A stretch of DNA of 64,000 nucleotides from Muscardinus avellanarius (taxonomy: Eukaryota > Chordata > Mammalia > Rodentia > Gliridae), in assembly GCA_963383645.1 (NCBI GenBank), contig OY726560.1:70247023-70311022 (forward strand), read 5' to 3'. How positions within the stretch are numbered: position 1 is the stretch's first letter; each line of letters begins with the position of its first letter. Below, one piece after another: positions 35,426 to 49,050 of the stretch. A program made the position numbers and the translations under genes. Below the pieces are notes generated by a model. It was given only the letters and a program-made list of their open reading frames with translations. It had not been told where the DNA came from and did not search any database.

Positions 35426-36407
35426 TCCCTTTTTGCAAAAAGTAAAATTTATCTTGCTGAGCAGATTTCAAATATGAGTCTTTTCTTACAACACCATAGG
35501 AATTTCTAACAATTTGATGGTTTGCACAGGAAACAAATAGTTGCCAGAGGATCCTGGGGGTTTCTTTTTGAGGAGATGTGTCCTGCTATGAGTTTTTGAT
35601 GGCCCTGGAAATACCGCCATTTCCTGGCCAACAATGGACTCCGAGTGGAAAGCTGAAGGGCAGTGCAGGAGAGGGGCCCCAGCTTTGCATCATGATGACC
35701 AGGTAAACTTGGCATGCAGATCAAGGGGAAGGAAGTATCACGGACATTGACCAAGTATTTCCTTGGTGGTCAGGATATCCCGGATGAGGGGTGTGTGGAA
35801 ATAATAGGACACCTAACGAACACGGACTCCAAAGGTTAAAGCTTCCCTATGAGGAGCCTGGTCTCCAGAGGAAGTGACATTCAAGTTTAGGAAACTCCCA
35901 GAAAAAATAGGGGATTTGAGACTCATATGGGAATACACTGCCAGGGATACCGAGATGGTAGATGACAAGACTTCTCTGGGCAGAGGTTGAGTATCTACCA
36001 GAAATAATTATAATAATAAAAGGCATGTAAAATATAAGACTATGGACAAAATTATTCCTGATTGTCCATTAGGTCTAATGTTACAATATTGGGGAGATAA
36101 TCTGCAGAATTGGATATATCAATTATAAATGAGTGCTTGTAAATTAAAACAAAATAGATTCAAATATCTTTTAGTTCATGTAACTTATAAATCTTTAACA
36201 AACACAGGCTAGCCAATTAGGAATTGAATTGTTTTTTCCCGTGTAATGTTGGACTAGTGTCCACTGTTAGGATCCGTGAGAAATTTTGTGTGAGTCTAAA
36301 AGGTGATGGACTGATTAATAAAATGAGCAGAGAAAATCTCAAACAGCAAAATACTCAAACTGCTCTATGGATATTGAAATCTGCATTCAGTAAATTGTAT
36401 ATCAATT
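35426..36407. other. Intergenic DNA of unknown nature
   Basis: 35510-36130 has a higher GC content and a mixed, once-coding look (broken frames), suggesting a decayed retroelement or retrocopy. I cannot place it. Confidence 0.25.
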
Positions 36408-36666
36408 TTTGTGTGTGTGTGTGTGGGTTTGGGGATGGAAGCCAGGGGCATTCAGTCTCCAAGGTACACCGCCTGCCCTATTTCCTTCCTTCCTTCCTTC
36501 CTTCCTTCCTTCCTTCCTTCCTTCCTTCCTTCCTTCCTTCCTTCCTTCCTTTCTTATTTGGAAACAGGGTCTCTTAAGCCAGAGAAGCTGGCTTTGAATG
36601 TGCAGGATCCTCCTGTCTCCGCCTCCCAAGCTCAGGGGATTACAAGTGTGCACCACCACACCCAGC
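36408..36666 (-). repeat. SINE with internal (TTCC)n
   Basis: A type A ID end (36408-36480) is joined through a (ttcc)n run (36484-36550) to a type C B1 body, so two SINEs meet at a microsatellite. Confidence 0.85.
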
Positions 36667-36797
36667 TTTAATTCTTTATTTTGAGACAGGGTCTCACTAA
36701 GTTGCAGAGGGCCTAAGTAACTGTCTGCAAACCTCGATCCTCCAGTCTCCACCTCCCAAATGCTGGGATTACAAGTGTGCTCCACCATGCCTGGCTC
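36667..36797 (-). repeat. B1-dID-like SINE lacking ID part
   Basis: The B1 body of the type A copy. Its ID part may be the one at 36408, which would make the type C piece a nested insertion. Confidence 0.75.
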
Positions 36798-36841
36798 TTA
36801 CACCAAATTTCAATAATGATAAAGGAGAGAGAGATGATGCT

Positions 36842-37285
36842 AGCCGGGCATGGTAGTGCACATTTGTAATCCCAGCATTCGGGAGACTGAGACTAGAGGA
36901 TCGCGGGTTGCGGACAGCCTCAGCTATTTAGTGAGGCCTCTGCAACTCAATGAGACCTGGTTTCAAAAATAAAGAATAAAAAATAGGGCAAGGCGTGTAG
37001 CTCGGAGGTTGAATGCCCCTGGGTTCCATCCCCAGACCCACAAAAAAATAAAAAAATAAAAAAACAGAAGCTAGGTGTGGTATTGCATGCTTGTAATCCC
37101 AGCATTTGGGAGGCTGAGACAGGAGGATCGCGGTTTGCAGACAGCCTCAGCTACTTAGTGAGATCCTTTGCAACTCAGTGAGGCCCTGATTCAAAATAAA
37201 GAATGGAAAATAAGGCTGGGGGCGTAGCTCAGAGGTAGAATGTCCCTAGGTTCCATTTCCAGTGCTAAAAAGAAAAAAAAAAAAA
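36842..37285 (+). repeat. Two type A SINEs in tandem
   Basis: Copies at 36842-37060 and 37071-37285. Confidence 0.88.
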
Positions 37286-37321
37286 AGAGTTAGAATTAGG
37301 GCAGTTAAAAATGTTAGCATA

Positions 37322-37525
37322 AGCCAGGCGTGGTGGCGCATGCTTGTAATCCCCATGCTTGGGAGGCTGAGACAGGAGGATCGCACAGGTTGGAAGCCAG
37401 CCTCAGCTACTTAGGCTCTCAGCAACTTAGTGAAACCCTGTTTCCAAATAAAATATAAAATAGGTTTGGGAGTATATCCCAGAGGTAGAAAGCCTCTGGG
37501 TTCTACCCCCAGAACCATATTTAAA
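37322..37525 (+). repeat. B1-dID-like SINE, type B
   Basis: Full copy; flanked by aaaatgtt(a/g)gcata(a) duplicates. Confidence 0.9.
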
Positions 37526-37753
37526 AAAAAGAAAATGTTGGCATAAAAAAGGCCCGAAGCTTGGACAGTTGGTAACCATGGTAGCAATTTTCTGCCCTTT
37601 TTGTCTCTTATGGTCAGCAAGAGATAATATTTTGTTTTATCAAATGTGTTAAATGTATTTCTATGTACGTAAGGAACAGTTTAAGATTACTTTCTTTGGG
37701 ATAGTAATTAAGCATTCTTACTGAAAAGTATTTTATCTAAGTTAAAAGATTTC

Positions 37754-37950
37754 GCCGGGCGTGGTGACACATGCTTGTAATCCCAGCATTTGGGAGGCTG
37801 AGACAGGAGAATCACAGTTCTCTGACATCCTCAGCTACTTAGCCTTTTCCAACTCAGACCCTGTTTCAAAAATAATAAAAAAAAATAGGGTAGGGGGTAT
37901 AGCTCAGAGGTTGAATGGCGCTGGGTTCCATCTCCAGACCCGCAAAAAGA
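37754..37950 (+). repeat. B1-dID-like SINE, type A
   Basis: Copy with small deletions in the middle. Confidence 0.85.
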
Positions 37951-38129
37951 CTGAATTTGTTTTGTCCCTAATAGTTTTGTACTTTCTTTATATATCTTTG
38001 TAATTTTCTGTTAACATTACAGATGTACTACTGCTAACAAAAAAACCTGAACAACATTTTAATAGCCATTATCTGAGATATTGTTATAATCTAAAACAGA
38101 CTATAATATTCCTTATTCATTAATAAGGA

Positions 38130-38600
38130 TTGGTGAAACTAACCTACTGGATTGTTCAATAACCGGGTCTTGAAGAACAATCAGGAAATAAAAGCCCTAA
38201 GGAGAGAAATAGCCAATATTTTGGCCTTTTCCGTCCAAGTTCAAATAGAACCCAGGCAATTGATGGGATTCCTAAGGGCTCTAAATTCTGATAAGTCACC
38301 CCAACCATTGAATAGGGGGATGCAAAGTCCACAGAGACCCCAATGTATATTTTGTAAAAAGGACCACAAAAGAGGGAAACATCCCCAATCCTTCAAGGAA
38401 AGCCATGTGGTCAACAAGACCATGACCATCCTGGCAGATGCCACAACTGGTAGAGAAAAAGCCTCATAAATCCCCAAGAATGACCCTGAAGAGCCTAAAC
38501 TGACCTTAACAGCAAAATAATTTTGTAAAATTTATATTTGCCCAATATTAGGCTACCTACTTGGTCTTGAATACCCAGCAGGAAAGTGTAACAAAAAAAA
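38130..38600 (+). pseudogene. Unclassified gag-like relic with a zinc-knuckle motif
   Basis: An open frame at 38152-38469 (105 codons) has an N-terminal charged helix-like part and a Pro-rich linker. It ends in a C-x2-C-x3-H motif at residues 65-72 followed by His at 77 (CIFCKKDHKRGKHPQ), where a gag-type knuckle would usually have Cys. No LTR, start context or promoter is seen. It may be the gag end of an old LTR element or part of a retropseudogene; I do not recognise the family. Confidence 0.3.
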
Positions 38601-38745
38601 AAAACCCACACAAGTGCACTATTCTGTGGAGTCCTTTTAAATTGCTATGAAACCAAACCTGTCTCTCTTGAGGTTTTATAGGTCTGAACCACCAGACACC
38701 TAAAAGAAAAAAGATGCCTGGTTTAGAGACAGATAGTGGTTGAAA
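38601..38745. other. Unique intergenic DNA
   Basis: Could be more of the zinc-knuckle relic; no frame was followed. Confidence 0.2.
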
Positions 38746-38962
38746 ACTTTTTTTTTTTTCCCAGTACTGGGAATTGAACCCAGAGGCAGTCTACCTCCAA
38801 GCTCTACATCCCCACCCTATTTTTTATTCTTTATTTTGGAACAGGGTCTCACTAAGTTGCAGAGGGTCTCACTAAGTAGCTGATGCTGGCCACAAACCAC
38901 AATCCTCCTGTCTCAGCCTCCCAAGTACCGGGATTACAAGTGTGGACCACCATGTCTGGCTT
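38746..38962 (-). repeat. B1-dID-like SINE, type A
   Basis: Full minus copy; ggttgaaaac / cttggaaaac on its flanks. Confidence 0.85.
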
Positions 38963-39420
38963 GGAAAACCCCTTTAATGAACAAATTATTAGTACTAATG
39001 GACAGGGTGATAGTAGCTGATATGCTGTGTTTTGGGTCTTTTGTTTTATAAACTGTATTATAATCAGGAGAAATTTATCAACTATACCTGAGATGCCATC
39101 AAGGGAAACAACTAGATACCACCAGTACAATGATCCAGGAAAATCATTTAGCACTAGATATTTATTAACTAAGGATACTGGAGTTAATGACACATTTGCA
39201 AGCAAAATGTGTATATAATAATGGAATTTGGAGAAGACGAGTAGTATAAAAAAGGGTATTGTTAGAATATAATTAGATCTTTTCTATTACAGGAAAAGAT
39301 TGATATAGGCTCAATTTTGTAAAACTGCCATTGTGTTCTTGTATTTTTGTAAGGATAGCATTTCCTGGAAATTATGAGAACCACTCTCTCCTTTGGCATC
39401 CACAATAGGCACACAGAAGC
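38963..39420. other. Unique intergenic DNA
   Basis: A 63-codon frame at 39027-39218 has no support. Confidence 0.4.
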
Positions 39421-39570
39421 TACATGCCAGCCTCGCTGGCTTAGGACACCCTATTTCCAAATTTAAAAATTTAAAAAAATAAGTCTGAGAGTGTAGCCCA
39501 GAGGTAGAAAGGTTTCCAGGAACCCCAGTACCACCAAAAAACAAAAACAAAAACAAAACACACAAAAAAA
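39421..39570 (+). repeat. B1-dID-like SINE, type C, 5'-truncated
   Basis: Only the second half is present, with an (aaaac)n tail. Confidence 0.8.
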
Positions 39571-39692
39571 TAGGAACTTATACAGGGTTATATAATGGCA
39601 CTTTTATAAAATGGAGTTGCTCTAAATTAAGCTAATCCTTTGATAGAAAAGAATTAACTATATTCTCATGTCTCACATGATAAAGTGGTTTT

Positions 39693-40124
39693 GCTTTTTT
39701 TTTTTTTTTTTTGCAGGTCTGGGGATGGAACCCAAGGGCATTTGACCTCTGAGCTACACCCCTTGCCCTATTTTTTATTCTTTATTTTGAAACCATGTCT
39801 CACTAAGTTGCAGAGGGCCTCACTAAGTAGCTGAGGCTGTCCGCAAACCGTGATCCTTCTGTTTCAGCCTCCCAGATACTGGGATTACAAGCATGCACCA
39901 CCATGTCCGGCTTGCTGTTTTTTCTTTGCAGGTCTAGGGATGTAACCCAGGGGCATTCAACCTCAGAGCTATACCTCCTGCCCTATTTTTTATTCTTTAT
40001 TTTGAAATAGGGTCTCACTAAGTTGTGAAGGGCCTCAGTAGCTGAGGCTGTCCACAAACCGCGATCCTCCAGTCTCAGCCTCCCAACAGCTGGGATCACA
40101 AATGTGCGTCATCACGCCTGGCTG
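39693..40124 (-). repeat. Two type A SINEs in tandem
   Basis: Copies at 39693-39913 and 39914-40124 with a repeated ttgcagg-type joint. Confidence 0.88.
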
Positions 40125-40154
40125 GCTTGCATTTTTTAAATAAGGCTCTTTTTT

Positions 40155-40615
40155 TCTTTCTTAAGGTACTGAGTATTGAACTTAGGGGCATTCTACCTCA
40201 AGGCTATAGCCCAGTCTTATTTTATTTATTTATCTATATATCATCTATTTAGCTGTCTATCTCTCCATTTATCTTATTTATTTGTTTATTTATTGTCAGG
40301 CTGAGGACTGAATCCAGGACCTTTACCTCCAGGCTATACCCTCAGCCTTATTTTATTTTTATTTGGAAACAAGTTTTCACCAAGTTGACAAGAGCCTCAC
40401 TTAAGTTGTTATGGCTGGCTTTGAACCTGCAATAAATACTATTGTCTCAGCCTCGCAAGTACTCGGATTACAAGCATGCACCACCATGCCAGGCCTTATT
40501 TTTTAATTTTGAAACAGGGTCTCACTACATTGTTAAGGCTGCCCTCAAACCTGTGATCCTCCTGTCTCAGCTTTCCTAGTGCTGAAGCTACAGGTGTACA
40601 CCACCATACCTGTCA
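40155..40615 (-). repeat. Cluster of minus SINE pieces with a TATC/TTTA microsatellite
   Basis: An ID part at 40165-40220, simple repeats to 40295, a full copy to 40492, and a B1 body to 40612. Confidence 0.75.
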
Positions 40616-41206
40616 ATAAGGTTTTTTTTAAACTAAATTATTGCAATCTGTAGAGTTGCAGATAATATAAACAGTTGCTTTCTATCTATTCATGGTAACT
40701 TTATTTAAAACTTAGAGGAAACAAAAAGAAAATAAATGTTCATTGACCTTACTGAAAGCACAGTAATTATTTCAGTTGCAATTACTTCTTAGATGAAATT
40801 ATTCAATAATTTCACTTTCTCTCAAAGGGCCTCATTTTATATTCACAAAAGCAACTAACCATTTATTTTCAATTAAAGAGAAAATATTCAGTCTCTAGTT
40901 AGTACTTTTTTAGGGAATGAAGGAAGTAATTCTATACATATATCCCAGCATGTTACTGAATCTTATTTTCTTCAGGCCTCAATGTACCAGAGTGCCATTC
41001 TGAGACAGCTATTAGATACAGACAACATCTTTGGGGTAGCCACACTTGATTCACTTAGAAATCAATACATAACTTTTCTTTTTCATTGTGATATGATGAG
41101 TTGCTTATTGGTGCTATGTAAAATTGTATTATAGCTCTTAGGTGGCAAGAAGAAATTATAAATAATACAGGTTGACTCTGATCCAATTTTACATATTAGA
41201 TTTTTT
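40616..41206. other. Unique intergenic DNA
   Basis: Nothing recognised. Confidence 0.4.
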
Positions 41207-41340
41207 TTCCAGTACTGAAGATTGAATCCAGGGGTACTGTACCACTGAGCTACACTCCCAGTTTCCCCCACCCCCTTTTTTATGCAGTACTGGGAATTGA
41301 ACCCAGGGGCCTTCTACCTCTGAGATACACCCCCAGACAA
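41207..41340 (-). repeat. Two ID-part fragments
   Basis: Tandem ID tails without B1 bodies. Confidence 0.65.
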
Positions 41341-41436
41341 ATATTATTTTTATTTTTTTAATTTTTAAATTTTTATGAAGATTTTTTTCTTTATTGAGAA
41401 ACTGAAGACTTGGGTACATCAAATAAAATCAGTTTT

Positions 41437-41640
41437 TGGCTGGGCGTGGTGGGGCACAGTTGTAATCCCTGCGCTTGGGAGGCGGAGACAGGAGGTCGAA
41501 TAGGTTCGAAGCCAGCCGTGCTGTCTTAAGAGACCCTGTTTCCAAATAAAAATATAAAATAGGTCTGGGAGTGTAGCCTGGAGGTAGAAGGACTTCCAGA
41601 AACCCCCAGTACCACCAAAAAATTTTTTTTAATTTAAAAT
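41437..41640 (+). repeat. B1-dID-like SINE, type C
   Basis: Full copy, followed by an A-rich segment. Confidence 0.88.
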
Positions 41641-41876
41641 TTAAAAAATAAATAAAACCAATTTTTGGAAGGGTGAAAAATCTAAACCCACAATACAAAA
41701 AAAAAAAAAAAAAAAAGCCAAAACTGTCTGGGTCATACCAGAACCCAGAGAATTTATATTCTTTTAATTGAAAAATTCTAGGTGCTTCATAATTGACCTT
41801 TTGATACAAGATGACCTATTAAATTTGCAACATGTGGTTCTTGATGTTGAGGTCCATAGGACAAGCTAGGAATTCT

Positions 41877-43685
<1,809 letters not shown>

Positions 43686-43699
43686 TATATTAGGTTTTT

Positions 43700-43916
43700 T
43701 TTTTTGTTTTTTTGTTTTGTTTTGTTTTGTTTTTTGGTGATACTGAGGATGGAACCCTTCTACCACTGAGGTACACTCTCAGACCTATTTTATATTTTTT
43801 TTATTTGGAAACAGGGTCTCTTAAGCCAGAGAGGCTGGCTTCAAACCTATATGATCCTCCCGTCTCCACCTCCCAAGCGCAGGGATTATAAGCGTACACC
43901 ACCATGCCCTGCTATA
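43700..43916 (-). repeat. B1-dID-like SINE, type C-like
   Basis: Minus copy flanked by tatattaggt(a/t)ttt duplicates. Confidence 0.85.
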
Positions 43917-43956
43917 TTAGGTATTTTGAGAGATGGCTTAATCTAAATGCTTCTAA

Positions 43957-43961
<5 letters not shown>

Positions 43962-43994
<33 letters not shown>
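43962..43994. repeat. (GT)n microsatellite
   Basis: Pure GT run in otherwise unique DNA. Confidence 0.9.
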
Positions 43995-43997
<3 letters not shown>

Positions 43998-44261
43998 AAA
44001 AATCATATCAATCATGCATTTTATTTGAAAAGCTATTAACTTTGACTCTTCCTGCACTAGCATAGTCTGCCTTCATCTGGTGAAAATTCTTTTGTTTTAA
44101 TTATTGGTGGAGGATTTCCAGCAATCTCTTAGATGATTTATGACTAACAGTATGCTGCACCTATCTTTCTGCAAGGTGCACACATGTGATTTTTTTTTTT
44201 TTTTTTTTTTTTTTTAGTTATTTTGCTTGTGTTCTTGTAAACTTAAAGAAAAAAAAAATCC

Positions 44262-44648
44262 AAGCCGGGTTTGGCTTGGTTGACACATGCTTGTAATACC
44301 AGTATTCAGGAGGCTGTGACAGGAGGATCGTACTTCCTGGACAGTCTCAGCTACTTAGTGAGGCCCTTTACAACTCAGTGAGACCCTGTTTCAAAATAAA
44401 GAATAAAGCCGGGCATGGTAGCGCATGCTTGTAATTCCCGCGCTTGGGAGGCGGAGACAGGAGGATTGCACAGGTTCGAAGCCAGCCTCAGCTACTTAGT
44501 GAGGCTCTCAGCAACTTAGTGAGACCCTGTTTCCAAATAAAATATAAAATAGGTCTGGAGTATAGCCCGGAGGTAGAAAGCCTCTGGGTTCCACCCCCAG
44601 TACCACCAAAACAAAAACAAACAAACAAACAAACAAAAAAAAAAAACC
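44262..44648 (+). repeat. Type A body followed by a type B SINE
   Basis: The B1 body at 44262-44405 is followed without gap by a full type B copy with a (caaa)n tail. Confidence 0.85.
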
Positions 44649-45300
44649 AGAAGCTAAGACTCCAAATTTTTAAAAATAAGTACTTGAGGAAAATATTATA
44701 AAATTGCATATTTCAAATAAATTAATCTATACTTTGGTTACATCATAATGATCACTGGTGGTCTTATATGTGACAGTTCTTGTGGAAAAGAAATGCCCCT
44801 TAAATCCTGCACATTTGCTTCCTGTAGGCCGAGCGCTGCAGGGATGAGCTGCAGCACAGGGGGAATGGAAGACATTAATACTCTTTCCTGACCACATAAA
44901 CCTAGGAAGGGTTTCCCTTCCTATGTTTACACAAGGCTTAGTTTCAAATCATAAGAGAAACCAGTTCAGTACAATAGACCTCAGTCCCTCAAATGATTCC
45001 ATTATAAATTATACCATAGCATTTAGCTGTCAGAAACTTTTAAGTTATAAACTGGAGAATCAGCTTGACTATTAGGCTTAGATTATGTCAATAGTCATTT
45101 CCTGTGCATATGGATGTTACTGAAGAAACTCCTGCATTCCTGCCCTCTGAGGACCAAGAAGGATGTCCTGGGGATGAACTTTAACTACCCTTCTACATTT
45201 TTATGGCCACTAAAAATGGGGTCATTTCAAATAATGAATTCTATGTAAAATTGTATTTAAAAATTTTAAATTTTCAAATAAAATTTGAAATCACTTTTAT
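44649..45300. other. Unique intergenic DNA
   Basis: Nothing recognised. Confidence 0.4.
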
Positions 45301-45508
45301 TTTTTTGGTGGTACTGGGGGTGGAACCCAGGAGCTTTCCACCTCTGGGCTATACTCCTAGACCTACTTTATATTCCATTTTGAAACAGGGTCTCACCAAG
45401 TTGCTGAGAGTCTCACTAAGTAACTGAAGCTGGCCTCGAACCTGCGCGATCCTCCTGTCTCAGCCTCCCAAACTCAGGGATTACAAGCGTGTGCCACCAT
45501 GCCCAGCT
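45301..45508 (-). repeat. B1-dID-like SINE, type B
   Basis: Flanked by gaaatcac(t/tc) duplicates. Confidence 0.88.
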
Positions 45509-45637
45509 GAAATCACTCAATTTAAAATTTCTAAATGTGTGCTATTACAAGCCATCTTAGTAATTCTGTGTGTCAATGAGCATAGCATGTTGAACAGTTG
45601 TTTTAAATTAATTTTTATTAAAAAAAATAGGCTTGTC

Positions 45638-45848
45638 AGCCGGGCGTGGTGGCGCATGCTTGCAATCCCAGCATTCGGGAGGCTGAGACCGGAGGATCGT
45701 GGTTCACAGACAGCCTCAGCTGCTTAGTGAGGCCCTCTGCAACTCAGTGAGACCCTGTTTCAAAATAAAGAATAAAAAAAATTGGGCAGGGGGGTGTAGC
45801 TCGGAGGTCAGATGCCTCTGGGTTCCATCCCCAGATCCCCCCTCAAAT
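45638..45848 (+). repeat. B1-dID-like SINE, type A
   Basis: Full copy. Confidence 0.88.
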
Positions 45849-46145
45849 AGTCTTGTGCAGGATTGTTCCTACTCTGCATGAGGCACATCTGCACTCCTCA
45901 GTACTGTAAGCCCCTGTTCTAGAATCATCTCAAAATGTGGGGTACAGCCAAGCAAAAAACAGGTACACAGTGGTGGAGATGGGAGAGCCAAGAAGAAGGA
46001 AAGGTGGGAAGAAAGAGGAGGCCAGTTCTGCCAGTGTCCCGGGCAGCCTGCCTCCACCGCCTTTGATACACAACTCTCCCCACAAAGCTCTCTAGGATCA
46101 GAGGGGAAGGAGAGGAAGAAAACCCACTGAGAGGGGAAACCAGCC

Positions 46146-46149
46146 TCTC

Positions 46150-46212
<63 letters not shown>

Positions 46213-46412
46213 CTTTGTACTGGGGATTGAATCCAGGGGCATTCTACCTCTGCACTATAGTTTCAGCCTTATTTTTTATTCTTTATTTTCAAACAAGATC
46301 TCACTAAGTTATGGAGGGCCTAAGTAGCCGAGGCTGGCCATGAACCTGTGACCCTCCTGTCTCAGCCTCCCAAGTACAGGGATTACAAGTATGCGCCATC
46401 CTACCCAACCCA
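46146..46412 (-). repeat. B1-dID-like SINE with (TTTC)n tail
   Basis: The microsatellite at 46150-46212 is the expanded tail. Confidence 0.88.
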
Positions 46413-46601
46413 GCTCTGATCATTTAAACTTTTATTTGAACAAATATCAGACAGATTACCATTAGAAGAGATCTTTGAGGCAGGTGGCCTTCCTCTTCAG
46501 GACGGGGACTTCAGATCATCATCATCAGGTCAGACGCAAAAAGAAAAGCTGTTACCTTCCTCACATATAAATTGTAACGTGGACATTTTATTTTATTTTA
46601 T

Positions 46602-47030
46602 TTTTGTGGTACTGGGGATGGAACCCAGGAGCCTTCTACCTCTGGACTACACTCCCAGACCTATTTTTTATAATTTTATTTGGAAACAGGGTCTCACTAT
46701 GTTGCTGAGAGCCTCACTAAGTAGCTGAGGCTGGTTTTGTTTTATTTCTATTTTTATTTTGGTGGTACTGGGGTTCCTGGAAGCCCTTCGCCTCTGGGCT
46801 ACACTCCCAGACCTATTTTATATTTTTATTTTTGGGAACAGGGTCTCTTAAGCCAGCCGCGGCTGGCTTTGAACCTGTGCGATCCTCCTGTCTCCGCCTC
46901 CCAAGTGCAGGGATTACAAGCGTGCGCCACCACGCCCGGCCGCTGAGGCTGGTTTTGAACATGCACCATCCTCCTGTCCCAGCCTCTCCAAGTATTGGGA
47001 TTACAAGTGTGCACCATCACGCCCGGCTAT
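46602..47030 (-). repeat. Minus SINE split by a nested type C SINE
   Basis: The outer copy (46602-46739 and 46942-47030) is interrupted by a type C copy at 46740-46941. A 16-base duplication, gctgaggctggttttg, lies at 46724-46739 and 46942-46957. Confidence 0.93.
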
Positions 47031-47160
47031 TCTTTATTTTGAAACAGAGTCTCACTGAGTTGCAAAAGACCTAAGTAGCTGAGGCTGTCCATGAACTGCG
47101 ATCCTCCTGTCTCAGCCTCCCAAATGCTGGGATTACAAACGTGCGCTACCACGCCCGGCT
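47031..47160 (-). repeat. B1-dID-like SINE lacking ID part
   Basis: Type A body only. Confidence 0.75.
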
Positions 47161-47675
47161 GTGATAGGGATATTTTAACCCAAGTATAGGGCAGAGATGC
47201 CTATCTGCCTTGACCTAATCTCTCAGTATTCCATTTGGTTTAACCTTATACTTTAGAGTACATCTACCTAGTTTTATGATTCTGAGCACCTTTGTGGGCC
47301 TTTACAATGGATTAGGAAAACCCAGAGTCTGGGAAACTTGTTGAGGGTTGTCCTGCTAGCCAATAGCAGGGCTGGATTTTGACCCCAAAAGCCTGGTGCT
47401 GAGTGTGGGCCTCCTATTTTCAGCTGCCTGCTCTGTTAGTACCCTGGATGCTTGGGGCAGGCATCAGTCTGTACCATCAGTCTGGTTGGAAAACACTGTA
47501 AACACTTGGCATAGTGTTTGCTCTCAATGAATGTCTCTTGGCGTTTTCCCTCTTCCCCTCAGCTAATATAAAATGGTAACTGAGAAAGTGCATGTAGACA
47601 GATCAGTACATCAGGCATGTAGTCTCTGGCTGATTAGCTCTTTTAGTTAATTAAAGATGGCAGGAAGAACTCAGC
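47161..47675. other. Unique intergenic DNA with a MIR-like patch
   Basis: 47320-47420 (gggttgtcctgctagccaat, gggctggattttgacccc) fits a MIR core. Confidence 0.4.
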
Positions 47676-47682
47676 CTCTCTT

Positions 47683-47715
<33 letters not shown>

Positions 47716-47783
47716 GTTTCTGTCTCTCTGTCTCTGTCTCTGTCTCTCTGTCTCTCTCTCTCTCTCACACACACACACACTTG
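47676..47783. repeat. (CT)n/(GTCTCT)n tract ending in (CA)n
   Basis: About 90 bases of tctctgtctctg-type repeat followed by CA repeats. It generates chance Arg/Glu frames on the minus strand. Confidence 0.95.
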
Positions 47784-47847
47784 AGCCATAAAAAAAGATG
47801 AATAATTTTGACTACATAAAAATAAACTCATCAAACAGAAAAATCCA

Positions 47848-48060
47848 AGCTGAGGGCGGTAGCCCATGCCTGTAATCCAAGTTCTTTGAGAAACTAAGGC
47901 AGGAGAATTGCAAGTTCAAGGCCATCCTCACCAACTTAGCAAGACCCTGTCCCAAAATGAAATAAAAAGGGCTAGGGGTGCAGTTCAGTGATAGAGTACC
48001 CCCCAGAATGCATGAGACCCTGGTTTGATCCCCAATACTGAAAGCAAAAACAAAATACAA
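47848..48060 (+). repeat. B1-dID-like SINE, old
   Basis: Diverged copy whose ID part keeps gatagagtaccccccagaat. Confidence 0.75.
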
Positions 48061-48205
48061 AACCAAAAAATACAACCCTCAAAATATAAAAAGATCAACT
48101 AGTGGAAAGATCCACAGATGATATATAAAAAAAAGCAGAACAAACAGGTCAAACAGCCAATATATTTATGAAAATATACATGAAAGCATTTAAAATGAAA
48201 AATTA

Positions 48206-48384
48206 AGCCGGGCGTGGTGGCGCACGCTTGTAATCCCCGCGCTTGGGAGGCGGAGACAGGAGGATCGCCCTGGTTCAAAGCCAGCCTCTCTGGCTTAAGA
48301 GACCCTGTTTCCAAATAAAAATATAAAAATAGGTCTGGGAGTGTAGCCCAGAGGTAGAAGGGCTTCCAGGAACCCCAGTACCAC

Positions 48385-48417
<33 letters not shown>

Positions 48418-48460
48418 AAAAGGAAAGAAAAAAAAGAAAGAAAAAAAAGAGAAAAATTTA
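48206..48460 (+). repeat. B1-dID-like SINE, type C
   Basis: Full copy with long poly(A) and aaaag tail. Confidence 0.9.
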
Positions 48461-48471
48461 AAAAGGAATGA

Positions 48472-48639
48472 TCCAGGTGTGGTGGTACACACCTGTAATC
48501 CCAGTACTGGGAGGCTGAGACAGGAGGGTCATAGGTTCAAAGTCAGCCTTGGCAAATTAGCAAGGCTCTCCTCAACTTAGTGAGACCTTGTTTCCAAATA
48601 AGAAATAAAATCCGTCTGAGGGTGTAGCTCAGAGGTAGA
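48472..48639 (+). repeat. B1-dID-like SINE, 3' end cut at the ERV
   Basis: Ends at tagaatgc, where the retroviral integrase fragment begins. Confidence 0.8.
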
Positions 48640-48745
48640 ATGCTGAGCATAGAGTATTGGCCACTGTGCTGGCTGTCTTTTCCTTTGAGAGGAAAGCCTC
48701 TATCCAACTTGTTAGGGTGTCAACCATGGTAAGAAGATATTTTAA
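48640..48745 (-). pseudogene. ERV integrase core fragment
   Basis: The minus strand reads a short stretch (MVDTLTSWIEAFLSKEKTAS) typical of the integrase catalytic core around its first Asp. The fragment is cut by SINE sequence on both sides. Reverse transcriptase, which should lie between it and the protease, is absent. Confidence 0.6.
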
Positions 48746-48756
48746 TTTTTTGTGAG

Positions 48757-49013
48757 CCGGGCGTGGTGGCGCATGCTTGTAATCCCCGTGCTTGGGAGGC
48801 AGAGACAGGAGGATCGCGCAGGTTTGAAGCCGGCCGTGCTGGCTTAAGAGACCCTGTTTCAAAATATAAAATAGGTCTGCAAGTGTAGCCCGGAGGTAGA
48901 CGGGCTTCCAGGAACCCCAGTACCACCAAAAGAAAGAAAGAAAGAAAGAAAAAGGAAGAAAGAAAGAAAGAAAGAAAGAAAGGAAGGAAGGAAAGAAAGA
49001 AAGAGAGAAAGAG
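48757..49013 (+). repeat. B1-dID-like SINE, type C, inserted in the ERV
   Basis: Full copy with gaaa/ggaa tail, splitting the retroviral remnant. Confidence 0.9.
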
Positions 49014-49050
49014 TCTCTACCTTAAATGGGGATAGAGCAGAAAGGGATAA

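Noticed and set aside
36402..36788. Open frames with Lys/Glu/Gly/Arg or Pro/Ser/Phe repeats
   Set aside because: They read through a (TTCC)n microsatellite and SINE bodies.
47643..47867. Arg/Glu/Asp repeat frame
   Set aside because: Made by the (CT)n/(GTCTCT)n tract.
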